DNA of 64,000 bases from Sphingomonas rhizophila (lineage in GTDB: Bacteria; Pseudomonadota; Alphaproteobacteria; Sphingomonadales; Sphingomonadaceae), in assembly GCF_014396585.1 (NCBI RefSeq), contig NZ_CP060717.1, forward strand, positions 1,240,001 through 1,304,000. The letters are read 5' to 3'. This document shows, piece by piece, positions 37,295-47,533 of the stretch. The first letter of the stretch is position 1; every line of letters starts with the position of its first letter. The position numbers and the translations under genes are program-made. The notes beneath the pieces were generated by a model. That model saw only the letters and a program-made list of their open reading frames with translations, had not been told where the DNA came from and searched no databases.

Positions 37295-38206
37295 ATGCTG
37301 AAAAAGTTCATCCGATCGATCGCTGCCCTCGCGGGGCTCGCCGCCGCGCCGGGCCTTGCCGCCACGACCGCCCTGCCCGACGCGGACCCCGCGATCTGGA
37401 TGGTCAAGGACAAGGATACGACTCTCTACCTGTTCGGGACGGTACACGCGCTGGACGGGAAGCAGGACTGGTTGAACGATGAGGTGAAGACCGCCTTCGA
37501 TGCGTCGAGCGAATTGGTGCTGGAAGTCATCACGCCAGACAATCCGGCGGAGCTGATGCCGCTGCTGTCGAAATACGCCATCGACACGAGCGGCCGGACG
37601 CTGACGTCGAAGCTGGCGCCGAAGTATCAGGCCGCGCTCGCAGCGGCGCTCAAGCGGCATAACCTCAAGCCGCAGCACCTTGACCTCTACAAGCCGTTCT
37701 TTGCGTCGATCATGCTGAGCTCGCTCGACTTCAACCAGGCCGGCTTTACCGCGGAGGCCGGCGCGGAAGCCGTCCTTCGCAAGCAGGCAACGGCGCAGGG
37801 CAAGCGGATCGACGCGGTCGAAACGATGGACAAGCAGATGAGCTTCTTCGCCGCGCTCGACGAACCCAAGCAGATCGCCCTTCTCGAGCAAACGCTCGGC
37901 GAAGGGGGCAGCAAGATCAATCAGGACATCGGCCGGCTCGTCGCGGCCTGGAGCCGCGGCGATGCCGACCGGGTCGCGGCGGAGCTTCGCGCCGCCGACA
38001 CCGACAGCCCGGAACTCTACCGGTTGCTGCTGGTCGACCGTAACCGCGAATGGGCTGACTGGATCGACCGCCGTATGGACCAGCCCGGCACCGTCTTCAT
38101 GGCGGTCGGCGCCGGTCACCTGGCCGGGCCGGACAGCGTCCAGCAATTCCTGAAAAAGCGGGGGATCAGGTCGAAGCGGCTCAAGGCCAATTACCGTGTC
38201 CAATAA
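37295..38206 (+). CDS. TraB/GumN family protein, first of a tandem pair
   Basis: 303 residues with a signal peptide (KKFIRSIAALAGLAAAPGLAA) and the TraB/GumN domain: IWMVKDKDTTLYLFGTVHAL near the start, a SSELVLEVI segment, and the C-terminal MAVGAGHLAGPDSVQQFLKKRG. The conserved histidines and glutamate resemble Tiki-type metalloproteases, but the bacterial activity is unproven; GumN occurs in xanthan gene clusters. Exported. A related gene follows after about 110 bases. Confidence 0.88.
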   Translation: MLKKFIRSIAALAGLAAAPGLAATTALPDADPAIWMVKDKDTTLYLFGTVHALDGKQDWLNDEVKTAFDASSELVLEVITPDNPAELMPLLSKYAIDTSGRTLTSKLAPKYQAALAAALKRHNLKPQHLDLYKPFFASIMLSSLDFNQAGFTAEAGAEAVLRKQATAQGKRIDAVETMDKQMSFFAALDEPKQIALLEQTLGEGGSKINQDIGRLVAAWSRGDADRVAAELRAADTDSPELYRLLLVDRNREWADWIDRRMDQPGTVFMAVGAGHLAGPDSVQQFLKKRGIRSKRLKANYRVQ

Positions 38207-38315
38207 GCGACAGCTTTGAAATTCTGTCGGAATTTGCGTGAATTCCTCACGTGGCCAATTGATTGTTAACCCAATTGCGGTGACCCTCTATTCCTCAAAC
38301 CGGCGGGGGTCGCCA

Positions 38316-39191
38316 ATGGACCATGGGGTTGCGGGCCAGCCAGCGATGGCGTGCCCGGCACGGAGACGTCACTTCGGATTTCTCGCCTTCGCGGCGGCGC
38401 TGCTGACGCCCGCCATCGCGCCGGCGGCATCGGGTTCGGCCCCACTCCCACCTCCTGAGATAATCCGCGCAACCCCCGCAATGTGGATTGTGCGCGACGC
38501 CGATACGACCATCTATCTGTTCGGTACGTTCCACTCCCTCGACCAGCGTACAGTCTGGATGGAGAATTCGGTCCGCGCGGCATTCGATGGCTCCGACGAA
38601 CTGGTACTCGAGACGATCGTGCCGACCGATCCCCGCACCCTTAGGCAAAGCGCGGCGACAGCCGGTGCGGCCCGCTCCGATTATCTGAAATCCGCACGAT
38701 CGGCGACCGCCCAGAGCGGCATGTCGACCGACCACGGAGCCGACGCCGTTCTCCGCCGGATGGCCGAGGACGGCGGCAAGAAGGTCAGCGGGCTCGAGGA
38801 TTTCACCGAACAGCTGACGCGCCTCGCCAACATCCGCGCGACGCCCGCTCCCGTCGCCCCCGCCCCTGCGGTTGCGACAAAGCCGGTGACGATGGCCGCG
38901 CTTTTCGACGCTTGGAGGACCGGCGACGGCGGTGCGTTCGATATCATGCTCGCCGGCCTGAAATCCCGGGCGCCGACGGTGTATGATTCGCTGATCGCGC
39001 AGCCGAATGTGCGTTGGGCCTCGTGGATCCGCGAGCGGCTGGACCGCCCCGGAACCGTGTTCGTCGCGGTCGGCGCAGGGCACCTGACGGGCAGCGACAG
39101 TGTCCAGCATGTGCTGGCCACGCGCGGCATCGCGGCGACCCGAATCAGCCAGGCCAACCTGCCTTGTGTTCCGGGGCGTGTCTCTCTATAG
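38316..39191 (+). CDS. TraB/GumN family protein, second copy with shortened middle
   Basis: About 291 residues from ATG 38316 (alternatives at 38238 and 38346). It has the same ends as its neighbour, [20 protein letters not shown] and [20 protein letters not shown], but the central helical part of the first copy (around KYQAALAAALKRHNLK to IMLSSLDF) is missing, and a proline/alanine linker ([15 protein letters not shown]) replaces a later section. A signal-like segment [16 protein letters not shown] is present. It may be a diverged duplicate with altered activity. Confidence 0.8.
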   Translation: MDHGVAGQPAMACPARRRHFGFLAFAAALLTPAIAPAASGSAPLPPPEIIRATPAMWIVRDADTTIYLFGTFHSLDQRTVWMENSVRAAFDGSDELVLETIVPTDPRTLRQSAATAGAARSDYLKSARSATAQSGMSTDHGADAVLRRMAEDGGKKVSGLEDFTEQLTRLANIRATPAPVAPAPAVATKPVTMAALFDAWRTGDGGAFDIMLAGLKSRAPTVYDSLIAQPNVRWASWIRERLDRPGTVFVAVGAGHLTGSDSVQHVLATRGIAATRISQANLPCVPGRVSL

Positions 39192-39271
39192 GCGCGCTTG
39201 CTCCCTCATGGTCATCCCTGGAGGCGTGGGGCGGCAATCAACGCACTGATTTTTTACGAAGGAATAGCGAC

Positions 39272-39952
39272 ATGAGCGAACAGCTGACGCTGCCCGCCGA
39301 AGCGCGCGAACGGGCTGGCAAGGGAGCCTCCCGCGAACTGCGCCGGACTGGACGGGTGCCCGCCGTGATTTACGGCGATAAGAAGGAACCGCTTTCGGTC
39401 CACGTCGAGGAAAAGCTTCTGACCAAGATGCTCTCGACCGGCCACTTCATGAACACCGTGGTGATGATCGATGCCGGCGGCAAGCCGCACCGCACGCTGC
39501 CCAAGGACGTTCAGTTCCACCCGGTCACCAGCCGGCCGATCCATGTCGATTTCCTTCGCATCGGCGAACATAGCCAGGTTCACGTCAACGTGCCGGTGGT
39601 GTTCCTGAACGACGAAGACGCCCCGGGCATCAAGCGCGGCGGCGTCCTCAACATCGTCCGTCACGACCTGGAACTCGTCTGCGACGCGGCCGAAATCCCG
39701 GAACAGATCGAAATCGACCTGACCGGCCTCGAGATCGGTGATTCGGTTCACATCAGCCAGGTGAAGCTGCCGAAGGGCGCCAAGTCGGCCATCGATGATC
39801 GCGACTTTACCGTTGCAACCATCGTCGCCCCGTCGGCGATGAAGTCCGAGGAAGGCGACAACGAGACGCCGTCAGCGGCCGATGTCCCGACCGTTGGCGA
39901 AGACGAAGCCGAAGGCGAAACGCCGGAAGCGGAAGGCGGCGAAGAGGCCTAA
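39272..39952 (+). CDS. rplY: 50S ribosomal protein L25/general stress protein Ctc
   Basis: 226 residues of the long Ctc/TL5 type: [51 protein letters not shown] and [15 protein letters not shown], ending in an acidic tail rich in glutamate. It binds 5S rRNA. ATG at 39272 is preceded by GAAGGAATAGCGAC. A clear terminator hairpin separates it from pth. Confidence 0.96.
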   Translation: MSEQLTLPAEARERAGKGASRELRRTGRVPAVIYGDKKEPLSVHVEEKLLTKMLSTGHFMNTVVMIDAGGKPHRTLPKDVQFHPVTSRPIHVDFLRIGEHSQVHVNVPVVFLNDEDAPGIKRGGVLNIVRHDLELVCDAAEIPEQIEIDLTGLEIGDSVHISQVKLPKGAKSAIDDRDFTVATIVAPSAMKSEEGDNETPSAADVPTVGEDEAEGETPEAEGGEEA

Positions 39953-39979
39953 GCCTCTTCCCACCTGTCGTAAACAATG

Positions 39980-40011
39980 GCGTCCATCCCGCTTGCGGGG
40001 TGGGCGCTTTT
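39980..40011 (+). terminator. Rho-independent terminator between rplY and pth
   Basis: GCGTCCATCCCGC pairs with GCGGGGTGGGCGC (G-T pairs) around TT and is followed by TTTTGTTTG. It lies 28 bases after the rplY stop and 19 bases ahead of the pth ATG, so it may attenuate rather than fully separate the two genes. Confidence 0.8.
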
Positions 40012-40029
40012 GTTTGAAGGAACGGCGCG

Positions 40030-40596
40030 ATGCAGATCTGGGCCGGCCTGGGCAATCCGGGCGCACAATATGCGATGCACCGCCACAACGTCGGCTTCAT
40101 GGCGGTCGACGTCATCGCCGAGGTGCATGGCTTTGGCCCTTGGACCAAGAAGTTCCGATCGCTGGTCAGCGAAGGGCGTCTCGGCCGGCACAAGGTGCTG
40201 CTCCTGAAACCGCAGACCTTCATGAACGTCAGCGGCGACGCGATTCAGCAGGCGCTGCATTTCTACAAGTTGGAGGTCGGCGACCTCACCGCTTTTCACG
40301 ACGAGCTCGACCTCGCGCCGATGAAGGTAAAGGTTCGCACCGGCGGCGGCCTTGCCGGCCACAACGGCCTCCGGTCGATCAACGCCAGCCTTGGTCCTGA
40401 TTTTCGACGCGTGCGCATCGGTATCGGGCATCCCGGTCACAAGGACCGCGTCACCGGCCACGTCCTCGGCAATTACGCCAAGAGCGAGATGGAACCGCTC
40501 AGTGACCTTCTGGCGGCGATGGCCGCCGAGGCGCCGACACTGGCCGATGGCGACGATGCGCGATTCATGAACGACGTGGCGCTACGCCTCGGCTAG
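40030..40596 (+). CDS. pth: Peptidyl-tRNA hydrolase
   Basis: 188 residues starting MQIWAGLGNPGAQYAMHRHNVGFMA with the catalytic histidine, then LLKPQTFMNVSGDAI, FHDELDL and GGGLAGHNGLRSI. It recycles peptidyl-tRNA. RplY then Pth is a common gene pair. Its last bases overlap the opposing 2OG oxygenase gene by 15. Confidence 0.97.
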   Translation: MQIWAGLGNPGAQYAMHRHNVGFMAVDVIAEVHGFGPWTKKFRSLVSEGRLGRHKVLLLKPQTFMNVSGDAIQQALHFYKLEVGDLTAFHDELDLAPMKVKVRTGGGLAGHNGLRSINASLGPDFRRVRIGIGHPGHKDRVTGHVLGNYAKSEMEPLSDLLAAMAAEAPTLADGDDARFMNDVALRLG

Positions 40597-41208
40597 GCGC
40601 CGGCCGACGATCGCGTTGAAGGCGATCGTCACGCGATCCTTGCCGCTGTCATTGGGATGCACCCAGTGCGGAAGTTGCCCCGGGAACAACAACAAGTCGC
40701 CGACCTCAGGATGCACTCGGCGCCGTTCCGCGAACAGCGGCGCCTTGATCAGCCCGCCCAGCTGGCGAACCGCGTGCGGCGACAGGAACTCAATCGCGCC
40801 GCCCGCGTCGCTCTTCCCGCTCGGAACGGCGATGTAATAGACGCCGGACAGCAGAGCATCGGTATGCTGGTGCGGGGCATTGTATCCTCCCGGCGGATTG
40901 ATGTTTACCCAGCCGTTCATCGTCACCCGGATCGCAGCGCGATCGAGGTCCGGGTCGAGCGAATGGAGCGTCTTCACCACCACTTCGCTGATGATGCGGA
41001 CGAGCTTCGCGTGGGACGCTTCCGTGCGAGTGAAAAGGTCCCGCTCCGACTGCCATCCGCGACGGTTGCTGTTCGGAATGCCCTTCTCGGCGGCACGGCG
41101 CTTCTTGATTTCCGACAGCAGGCCCTCGTTGAGCCCATCTTCGCTGATCCGGTAACGCCACAGCGTAAGCGGAAACAGATTGTCGACCGCAGCCAGCGTC
41201 ACGCCCAT
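40582..41208 (-). CDS. 2OG-Fe(II) oxygenase-like protein (TIGR02466-type)
   Basis: 208 residues of a double-stranded beta-helix oxygenase. The iron site is visible as HQHTDALLSGVYYI (HxD-like) and the distal HWVHPN histidine; the family sequence GWVNINPPGGYNAPHQH fits the TIGR02466 group. Such proteins are thought to hydroxylate peptide or protein targets but none is characterised well. ATG at 41208 follows GGGGAGGGCGTG. Divergent from a second member of the same family at 41302. Confidence 0.82.
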   Translation of the reverse strand: MGVTLAAVDNLFPLTLWRYRISEDGLNEGLLSEIKKRRAAEKGIPNSNRRGWQSERDLFTRTEASHAKLVRIISEVVVKTLHSLDPDLDRAAIRVTMNGWVNINPPGGYNAPHQHTDALLSGVYYIAVPSGKSDAGGAIEFLSPHAVRQLGGLIKAPLFAERRRVHPEVGDLLLFPGQLPHWVHPNDSGKDRVTIAFNAIVGRRLAEA

Positions 41209-41301
41209 CACGCCCTCCCCCACTTCGGCACTTCTTGCGGCGGAGCACAGCTTCGCGCAACGCCTTTGAAAGCCGGCGCGGTTGGTGCCAAGGAAGCGGT
41301 C

Positions 41302-41898
41302 ATGGCCCGGACCTTGTTCGCAACACTGCTCCATGAAGCGTCGATCGACGCTCCGGCGCTGTTGCTGGCGCTTGCCCACTCCATCCGTACGCTTGCCCAG
41401 GATGACTTTGCCGGACGCCGCTGGAGCCGCGAACACGGTTACAAGGGCTATACGAGCTACGCGTCGCTCAACGACCTGCCGCACCGCGATCCGGCGATCG
41501 CCGACCTTCGCCGCATCCTCGATCGCCACGCGGCTGCATTCGCGCTGGAGCTGGGCTTCGACCTCAAGCGGAAACCGCGCCTCGACAGCCTGTGGGTCAA
41601 TTCCCTGAAGGGCGGCGGGCACCATGCCGCTCACATCCACCCCCAATCGATGCTGTCAGGCACCTTCTACGTCGAAGTACCGGCCGGTAGCGGCGACATC
41701 CGTTTCGAGGATCCGCGCCTGCCGATGATGATGGCGTCCCCATTACGCCGGGACGACGCACCGGAAATGCTGCGTCCGTTCGTCACCGTGTCGCCGCAAC
41801 CGGGGACGCTGTTGCTGTGGGAAAGCTGGCTTCGTCACGAGGTGCGCCCCGGCACCGGTCGCGCGGAGCGGCTGAGCATAAGCTTCAACTACGCCTGA
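41302..41898 (+). CDS. 2OG-Fe(II) oxygenase-like protein (TIGR02466-type), divergent partner
   Basis: 198 residues with SLWVNSLKGGGHHAAHIHPQ and MLSGTFYVEVPAGSGDIRFEDPR, the TIGR02466 iron-site region, and LLLWESWLRHEVRPGTG holding the distal histidine. ATG at 41302 follows AAGGAAGCGGTC. It is only distantly similar to its divergent neighbour (for example VNSLKGGGHHAAHIH against VNINPPGGYNAPHQH), so this is an old pair, not a recent copy. ychF follows on the same strand. Confidence 0.82.
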   Translation: MARTLFATLLHEASIDAPALLLALAHSIRTLAQDDFAGRRWSREHGYKGYTSYASLNDLPHRDPAIADLRRILDRHAAAFALELGFDLKRKPRLDSLWVNSLKGGGHHAAHIHPQSMLSGTFYVEVPAGSGDIRFEDPRLPMMMASPLRRDDAPEMLRPFVTVSPQPGTLLLWESWLRHEVRPGTGRAERLSISFNYA

Positions 41899-41991
41899 TC
41901 GATCCCGGCTTCGGCCGGCGGGCGTGCGGTTAGGCGTGGCAAATCGATCATTCGCTGATAGGGAGCGCCCAAACACGAACTGGGACGAACC

Positions 41992-43092
41992 ATGGGCTTT
42001 AAATGCGGTATCGTCGGCCTGCCGAACGTCGGCAAGTCGACCCTTTTCAACGCGTTGACTGAGACGCAGGCGGCGCAGGCGGCCAATTATCCGTTCTGCA
42101 CGATCGAGCCCAACGTCGGCCAGGTCGCGGTGCCCGATGCGCGCCTGGATACGTTGGCGAAGATCGCTGGATCCGCGAAGATCATCCCGACCCAGCTGGC
42201 GTTCGTCGACATCGCCGGCTTGGTGAAGGGAGCATCGAAGGGCGAAGGGCTGGGCAACCAGTTCCTCGGCAACATTCGTGAGGTGGATGCGATCGTTCAC
42301 GTCCTTCGCTGCTTCGAGAACGACGACATCCAGCACGTCGACAACCGCGTCGACCCGATCGCCGATGCCGAGGTGGTCGAGACCGAACTGCTGCTGTCGG
42401 ACCTCGAAAGCCTGGAAAAGCGCGTCCCGAACCTGGTCAAGCGCGGCCAGCAAGGCGACAAGGAATCGAAGATCGCCGCCTCCGTCCTTGGCCAGGCACT
42501 CGACCTGCTTCGCGACGGCAAGCCAGCCCGTCTGACCCAGCCAAAGGATGACGAGGAAGCGCGCGTTTTTTCGCAGGCCCAGCTGATCACCGCCAAGCCG
42601 GTGCTTTACGTCTGCAACGTCAACGAGGACGAAGCGGCGGAAGGCAACGCGCACAGCGCGGCGGTGTTCGACAAGGCCAAGGCGGAAGGTGCCAACGCGG
42701 TCATCGTTTCCGCTGCGATCGAGAGCGACCTGATCGGCATGGAGATGGACGAGCGGATCGCGTTCCTGGAGGAAATGGGACTCCATGAAACCGGTCTCGC
42801 CCGGGTCATCCGGTCCGGGTACGACCTGCTTCACCTCATCACCTTCTTCACCGTTGGCCCGAAGGAAGCGCGCGCCTGGACGGTCGAGAAAGGATCGAAG
42901 GCGCCGCGCGCCGCCGGCGAGATCCATACCGATTTCGAACGGGGCTTCATCCGCGCCGAGACCATCGCCTATGACGACTATGTCGCCCTGAATGGCGAGG
43001 CCGGTGCGCGCGATGCGGGCAAGCTTCGGCAGGAAGGCAAGGAATATGTCGTGAAGGACGGCGACGTCCTGCACTTCAAGTTCAACGTGTAG
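41992..43092 (+). CDS. ychF: Redox-regulated ATPase YchF
   Basis: 366 residues of an Obg-type NTPase: MGFKCGIVGLPNVGKSTLFNAL (P-loop), NYPFCTIEPNVG, FVDIAGLVKGASKGEG (G3) and a C-terminal TGS domain. YchF prefers ATP and has been linked to oxidative stress and ribosome function. The ATG at 41992 matches the family. The TPR-sulfotransferase gene starts 13 bases downstream. Confidence 0.97.
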   Translation: MGFKCGIVGLPNVGKSTLFNALTETQAAQAANYPFCTIEPNVGQVAVPDARLDTLAKIAGSAKIIPTQLAFVDIAGLVKGASKGEGLGNQFLGNIREVDAIVHVLRCFENDDIQHVDNRVDPIADAEVVETELLLSDLESLEKRVPNLVKRGQQGDKESKIAASVLGQALDLLRDGKPARLTQPKDDEEARVFSQAQLITAKPVLYVCNVNEDEAAEGNAHSAAVFDKAKAEGANAVIVSAAIESDLIGMEMDERIAFLEEMGLHETGLARVIRSGYDLLHLITFFTVGPKEARAWTVEKGSKAPRAAGEIHTDFERGFIRAETIAYDDYVALNGEAGARDAGKLRQEGKEYVVKDGDVLHFKFNV

Positions 43093-43105
43093 GGGTCGCG
43101 GTCGA

Positions 43106-44889
43106 GTGGCGAACAAGCTGGAGGCATTGGCGCACGGATATCGGCTGGTCGACATTCGTCCGGATCTGGCTCTTCAGCAGGCGGACGCCATCCTTCGCCA
43201 GTTCCCGCGGGATTCCCAGGCATTCTGCCTTCTCGCCGCCGCGCGCCGGGCGGGCGGCAACGCTACAGCTGCCGCCGAGGCGGAGCGGAAGGCGATCGAG
43301 ACCGCGGCCCTCGACAGGGAACTGGTGCAAGCTGCCGGCGCCCTTGTCGGCAATGACATCCCGACCGCCGAGCGCTTGCTCAAGCAACGGCTGCGCGCCG
43401 ACCCTTACGACTTCCCGGCGCTGCGGCTTCTTGCGGAAGTTGCCGCCCGCGTCGGACGCTTTCCGGAATCGGAAAAGATCCTCCGGCAAACACTGGTGCT
43501 CGCGCCAAGCTTCGCGGAAGCCAAATCGAACCTGGCGCAGCTCCTCAACAAGCAGGGACGATCGCCGGAGGCTTTGGCCCTTCTCGACGAGCTGGAAGAC
43601 GACGGCGAACTCACCAAGGCCACCCGCGCGCTCCGGGCGACGGTGCTTGGCCGTGTCGGTCGATATGAGGAAGCTATCACGCTCTATCGCTCAGCGTTGG
43701 AGGAGAACCCCAACGAGGCGCGGCTATGGACCTCGCTCGGGCATATCCTGAAGACGGTGGGTGAGCAGGACGACTCTATCGCCGCCTATCGCCGGGCGAG
43801 CGAACTTCGCCCGTCGATGGGCGAAGCATGGTGGAGCCTCGCCAATCTCAAGACCGTGAAGTTCGATGAGGCCGACCGCGCCGCGATGGCCGCCGCGCTG
43901 GGGGGTTCGGACCTCGACGACAATGATCGCTGGCACCTTCATTTCGCGCTCGGCAAGTATCACGAGGATCGCCGCGAGGACGAGGACGCGTGGCGCCATT
44001 ATGCGGAGGGGAACCGACTACGCGCCGCCGACCTGCGCCACGACGCGAACGCCGACACCGACCGCGTCGAACGCACGATCAGGCTAATGGACCGCGCCTT
44101 CTTCGCGGAGCGCGAAGCTCAGGGCGACCCGTCGCCCGACCCCATCTTCATCGTCGGGATGCCGCGCGCCGGTTCGACCCTGATCGAGCAGATATTGGCG
44201 AGTCACAGCCAGATCGAAGGCACATCGGAACTGCCCGACGTCATCGCCATCGCTCGGTCGATCGGAGCGAAATCCGACGGTATCGGCTACCCCGAAGCGA
44301 TCGCAACGCTCGATGCTCCGGCACTCTCCGAACGGGGGCGGAATATCTCGAGCGCACCCGCATCCACCGCGTCCAGGGCAAGCCGTTCTTCATCGACAAG
44401 ATGCCGAACAATTGGATCCACGTCGGCCTGATCCGGCTAATCCTGCCCAACGCCAAGATTATAGATGCGCGCCGTCACCCGCTCGATTGCGGATTCTCCA
44501 ACTTCAAACAGCACTTCGCCAAGGGCCAGACATTCTCGTACGACTTGACGCACATGGGCAGGTACTACGCCGACTATGTGCGTCTGATGTCGCACTTCGA
44601 CGACGTCCAGCCGGGCAAGGTTCATCGGGTGATTCATGAGGCACTGCTCGACGATCCGGAGAAGGAAGTCCGCGCGTTACTCGCCTATTGCGGGCTCGAA
44701 TTCGAAGAATCGTGTCTAAAATTCTACGAGAACAAGCGGGCGGTCAGGACGGCCAGTTCGGAACAGGTCCGCCAGCCCTTGAGCCGCGCCGCGGTGGACC
44801 GGTGGAAGCGGTTCGAACAGTGGCTGGATCCGCTGAAGGCGGCGTTGGGGCCGGCGCTCGACAGCTGGGATGATGCACGGCGGCCATAG
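43106..44889 (+). CDS. TPR-repeat sulfotransferase-like protein, one frameshift
   Basis: 594 residues when repaired. The N-terminal ~300 residues form TPR-like helices (for example ILRQTLVLAPSFAEAKSNLA and SLGHILKTVGEQDDSIAAYR). The C-terminal part is a sulfotransferase with the PAPS 5'-phosphosulfate motif FIVGMPRAGSTLIEQILASHSQIEG and later DARRHPLDCGFSNF. The frame breaks at the G run 44334-44338; one added base continues LSERGAEYLERTRIH and FIDKMPNNWIHVG. GTG at 43106. Target unknown; such fusions may sulfate proteins or glycans. Followed by a TonB-dependent receptor. Confidence 0.85.
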
Positions 44890-44983
44890 TTGCCGAAATT
44901 GTTACGCTAACGATCAACCGTTCGGTTGCATTCCGGAAACAAGTGTCGCCCAATTGACGCGTCAATCTTCTGGGGGCGCGACC

Positions 44984-47464
44984 ATGAACTTCACCAGCAA
45001 CACCCTTCGACGCCGGCTGCCGGCGATCCTGCTCGGTTCGACGATCCTCATGAGCGGAAGTGCCTTGGCGCAGGACGCGACCAGCACGACGCCTGTCCCC
45101 TCCCCCACTGCGCCGGCCGCGGCCCAGGACGACCCCAACACGGTCATCGTGACGGCCACCCGGCGCGAGGAAAACCTGCAGGATGTGCCGATCGCGATCA
45201 CCGCGATCACGACGAAGACGCTCGACGACCTGCAGGTCAACCAGTTCGAGGACTATGCGAAGCTGGTCCCGTCCCTGTCCTTCCGGTCCGGCGGCAGCGG
45301 CGGCAGCGCCAGCGGCCCGGGAACGACCAACGTCTATTTCCGCGGCGTCGCATCGGGCGAGAACGGCAACCATTCCGCGTCACTGCCCAGCGTCGGCACC
45401 TACCTCGACGAACAACCGATCACGACGATCAGCGGCGCGCTGGACGTTCACGTGTTCGACATTGCCCGGATCGAGGCGCTCGCCGGGCCGCAAGGCACGC
45501 TCTACGGCGCGTCCAGCCAGGCCGGTACGGTCCGCATCATCACCAACAAGCCCGACACACGGTCGACCTATGGCGAAGCGAACCTGGAGCTGAACAAGGT
45601 CGCGCATGGCGGCTGGGGCTATTCCGGCGAAGCCTTCGTCAACTCGCCATTGTCCGATAGCGCCGCCATCCGCGCCGTCGGCTGGTATCGCCGCGATGCG
45701 GGATACATCGACAATATCGCCGGTACGCTGACCTTCCCGACATCGGGCATCACCATCGACAACGACGACCTGGCCGAAGAAGACTATAACGACGTCAAAA
45801 CCTACGGCGGCCGCGTCGCGCTCCGCGCCGAGCTCAACGAAAACTGGACCGTCACCCCGTCGCTGATGGGTCAGAAGCAGATCGCCAACGGCAGCTTCGC
45901 GGAAGAGCGCGGCCTCGGTGAGCTTGAAACGATGCAGTTCAATCCGGAACGCACCGACGACCGCTGGCTTCAGGCGGCGCTGACGATCGAGGGCAAGCTC
46001 GGCAATTTCGACGTGACCTACGCGGGGTCACTTCTGCGCCGCCGTGTCGATAGCGAAGTCGACTATGCCGACTACGGCTATTTCTACGATGCGCTCTACG
46101 GCTACGGCAGTTATTTCTACGACAATGACGACAATCTAGTCAGTCCGAACCAGTACATCCAGGCCATCGACCGCTATCGGAAGATGAGCCAAGAGCTGCG
46201 CTTCACGTCTCCGTCCGACAAACCGATCCGCCTCGTCGGCGGCCTGTTCTACCAGCGGCAGAAACACAACATCCGCCAGGATTACATCATCGACGACATC
46301 GCCGATCCGCTGGTCGTCGCGGGTACCGAAAGCGACATCTGGCTAACCCAGCAGCTTCGCGTCGACCGTGACTATGCGGCGTTCGGTGAGCTGACCTACG
46401 ATGTGACGCCGACGTTGTCGGTCACGGCGGGGGGCCGTTTCTACAAGTACGACAACTCGCTGGTCGGCTTCTTCGGTTACAGCGACGGCTATTCTTCGGG
46501 CACTGGCGTCGCCGCGTGCTTCGGACCGGCCCGGGTCGAGGGGTCGCCTTGCACCAACGTCGACAAGCGCACCAAGGACAGCGGGTTCATCCATCGCCTC
46601 AATGCGACGTGGACGCCCAACGCCGACACACTGTTCTATGCGACCTGGTCGCGCGGTTTCCGTCCGGGCGGTATCAACCGCCGTGGCACCCTGCCGCCTT
46701 ACCAGCCAGACTATATCACCAACTACGAGGCCGGGACGAAACTGACGCTCGATGGCGGGCGTATCCGGCTGAATGCCGCGGTCTATCAGCTGGACTGGGA
46801 CGACATCCAATTGTCGTTCCTTGGCGCCAATGGCCTTACCGAGATCCGCAACGCCGGCAATGCCCGCATCCGCGGCGCGGAGTTCGACTTCTATTACCGG
46901 CCGATGGCTGGCCTGACATTCAACGCGGGCGCGGCGGTGAACTATGGCAAGCTGACCAAGGACTTCTGCAAGATCGCCAACGACGCCTTCGATTGCACGA
47001 TCGATGCCGACCTCGACGGCAGCGGGGTGGCGGGCGATCAGGACAACGAAATCAACGAAACGCTGGCCCCGGCCGGCACTCGGCTGCCCATGACCGCGCG
47101 GTTCAAGGGCAGTGCGCGTGCACGCTACGAATGGAATGTCAGCGACATGAAGGCGCATGTGCAGCTGGCTGCAAGTCATGAAGGGTCGCGCACGCGCGAC
47201 GTCCGCACCTTCGCCCAACCGATTTACGGCCGGATGGACGCCTACACCGAGGTCGATGCCAGCACCGGCCTGAAGTTCGGGCCCTGGACGACCGAGCTGT
47301 ACGTCAAGAACCTATTCGATTCCCGCGGCGTGACATCGAAGGCGCTGCAATGCGCCGAAGGCACCTGCGGCGACCCTGACGGGGTGACGGCGATTGGCGG
47401 CAAGGTCTATTCGACCGTCATCCGCCCCCGCACCATCGGGCTGCGCTTCGGCCGAACCTTTTAA
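44984..47464 (+). CDS. TonB-dependent receptor
   Basis: 826 residues: signal peptide (ending GSALAQDATS), a proline-rich linker, a TonB-box-like DDPNTVIVTATRREENLQDVP, the plug domain (IEALAGPQGTLYGASSQAGT) and a 22-strand barrel finishing TIGLRFGRTF with terminal phenylalanine. It imports a large ligand across the outer membrane; the ligand is unknown. Sequence resembles the large sphingomonad receptor group often placed near sulfotransferase or TPR genes. ATG at 44984. A strong bidirectional terminator follows. Confidence 0.94.
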   Translation: MNFTSNTLRRRLPAILLGSTILMSGSALAQDATSTTPVPSPTAPAAAQDDPNTVIVTATRREENLQDVPIAITAITTKTLDDLQVNQFEDYAKLVPSLSFRSGGSGGSASGPGTTNVYFRGVASGENGNHSASLPSVGTYLDEQPITTISGALDVHVFDIARIEALAGPQGTLYGASSQAGTVRIITNKPDTRSTYGEANLELNKVAHGGWGYSGEAFVNSPLSDSAAIRAVGWYRRDAGYIDNIAGTLTFPTSGITIDNDDLAEEDYNDVKTYGGRVALRAELNENWTVTPSLMGQKQIANGSFAEERGLGELETMQFNPERTDDRWLQAALTIEGKLGNFDVTYAGSLLRRRVDSEVDYADYGYFYDALYGYGSYFYDNDDNLVSPNQYIQAIDRYRKMSQELRFTSPSDKPIRLVGGLFYQRQKHNIRQDYIIDDIADPLVVAGTESDIWLTQQLRVDRDYAAFGELTYDVTPTLSVTAGGRFYKYDNSLVGFFGYSDGYSSGTGVAACFGPARVEGSPCTNVDKRTKDSGFIHRLNATWTPNADTLFYATWSRGFRPGGINRRGTLPPYQPDYITNYEAGTKLTLDGGRIRLNAAVYQLDWDDIQLSFLGANGLTEIRNAGNARIRGAEFDFYYRPMAGLTFNAGAAVNYGKLTKDFCKIANDAFDCTIDADLDGSGVAGDQDNEINETLAPAGTRLPMTARFKGSARARYEWNVSDMKAHVQLAASHEGSRTRDVRTFAQPIYGRMDAYTEVDASTGLKFGPWTTELYVKNLFDSRGVTSKALQCAEGTCGDPDGVTAIGGKVYSTVIRPRTIGLRFGRTF

Positions 47465-47480
47465 GGCTGGCCGAACGGCT

Positions 47481-47526
47481 AAAAGAAAGGGCCTCTCGCC
47501 ACGCGGCGGGAGGCCCTTTTCTTTCG
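47481..47526. terminator. Bidirectional terminator
   Basis: Symmetrical AAAAGAAAGGGCCTCTCGCC / GGCGGGAGGCCCTTTTCTTT around ACGC: a strong stem with T-tracts on both strands. It ends the TonB receptor (stop at 47464) and the convergent M28 peptidase (stop at 47534). Confidence 0.93.
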
Positions 47527-47533
47527 TCCCCGC

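Noticed and set aside
44325-44345. Programmed ribosomal frameshifting in the sulfotransferase gene
   Set aside because: No slippery heptamer with a downstream structure is evident, and the same kind of break occurs in many unrelated genes here.
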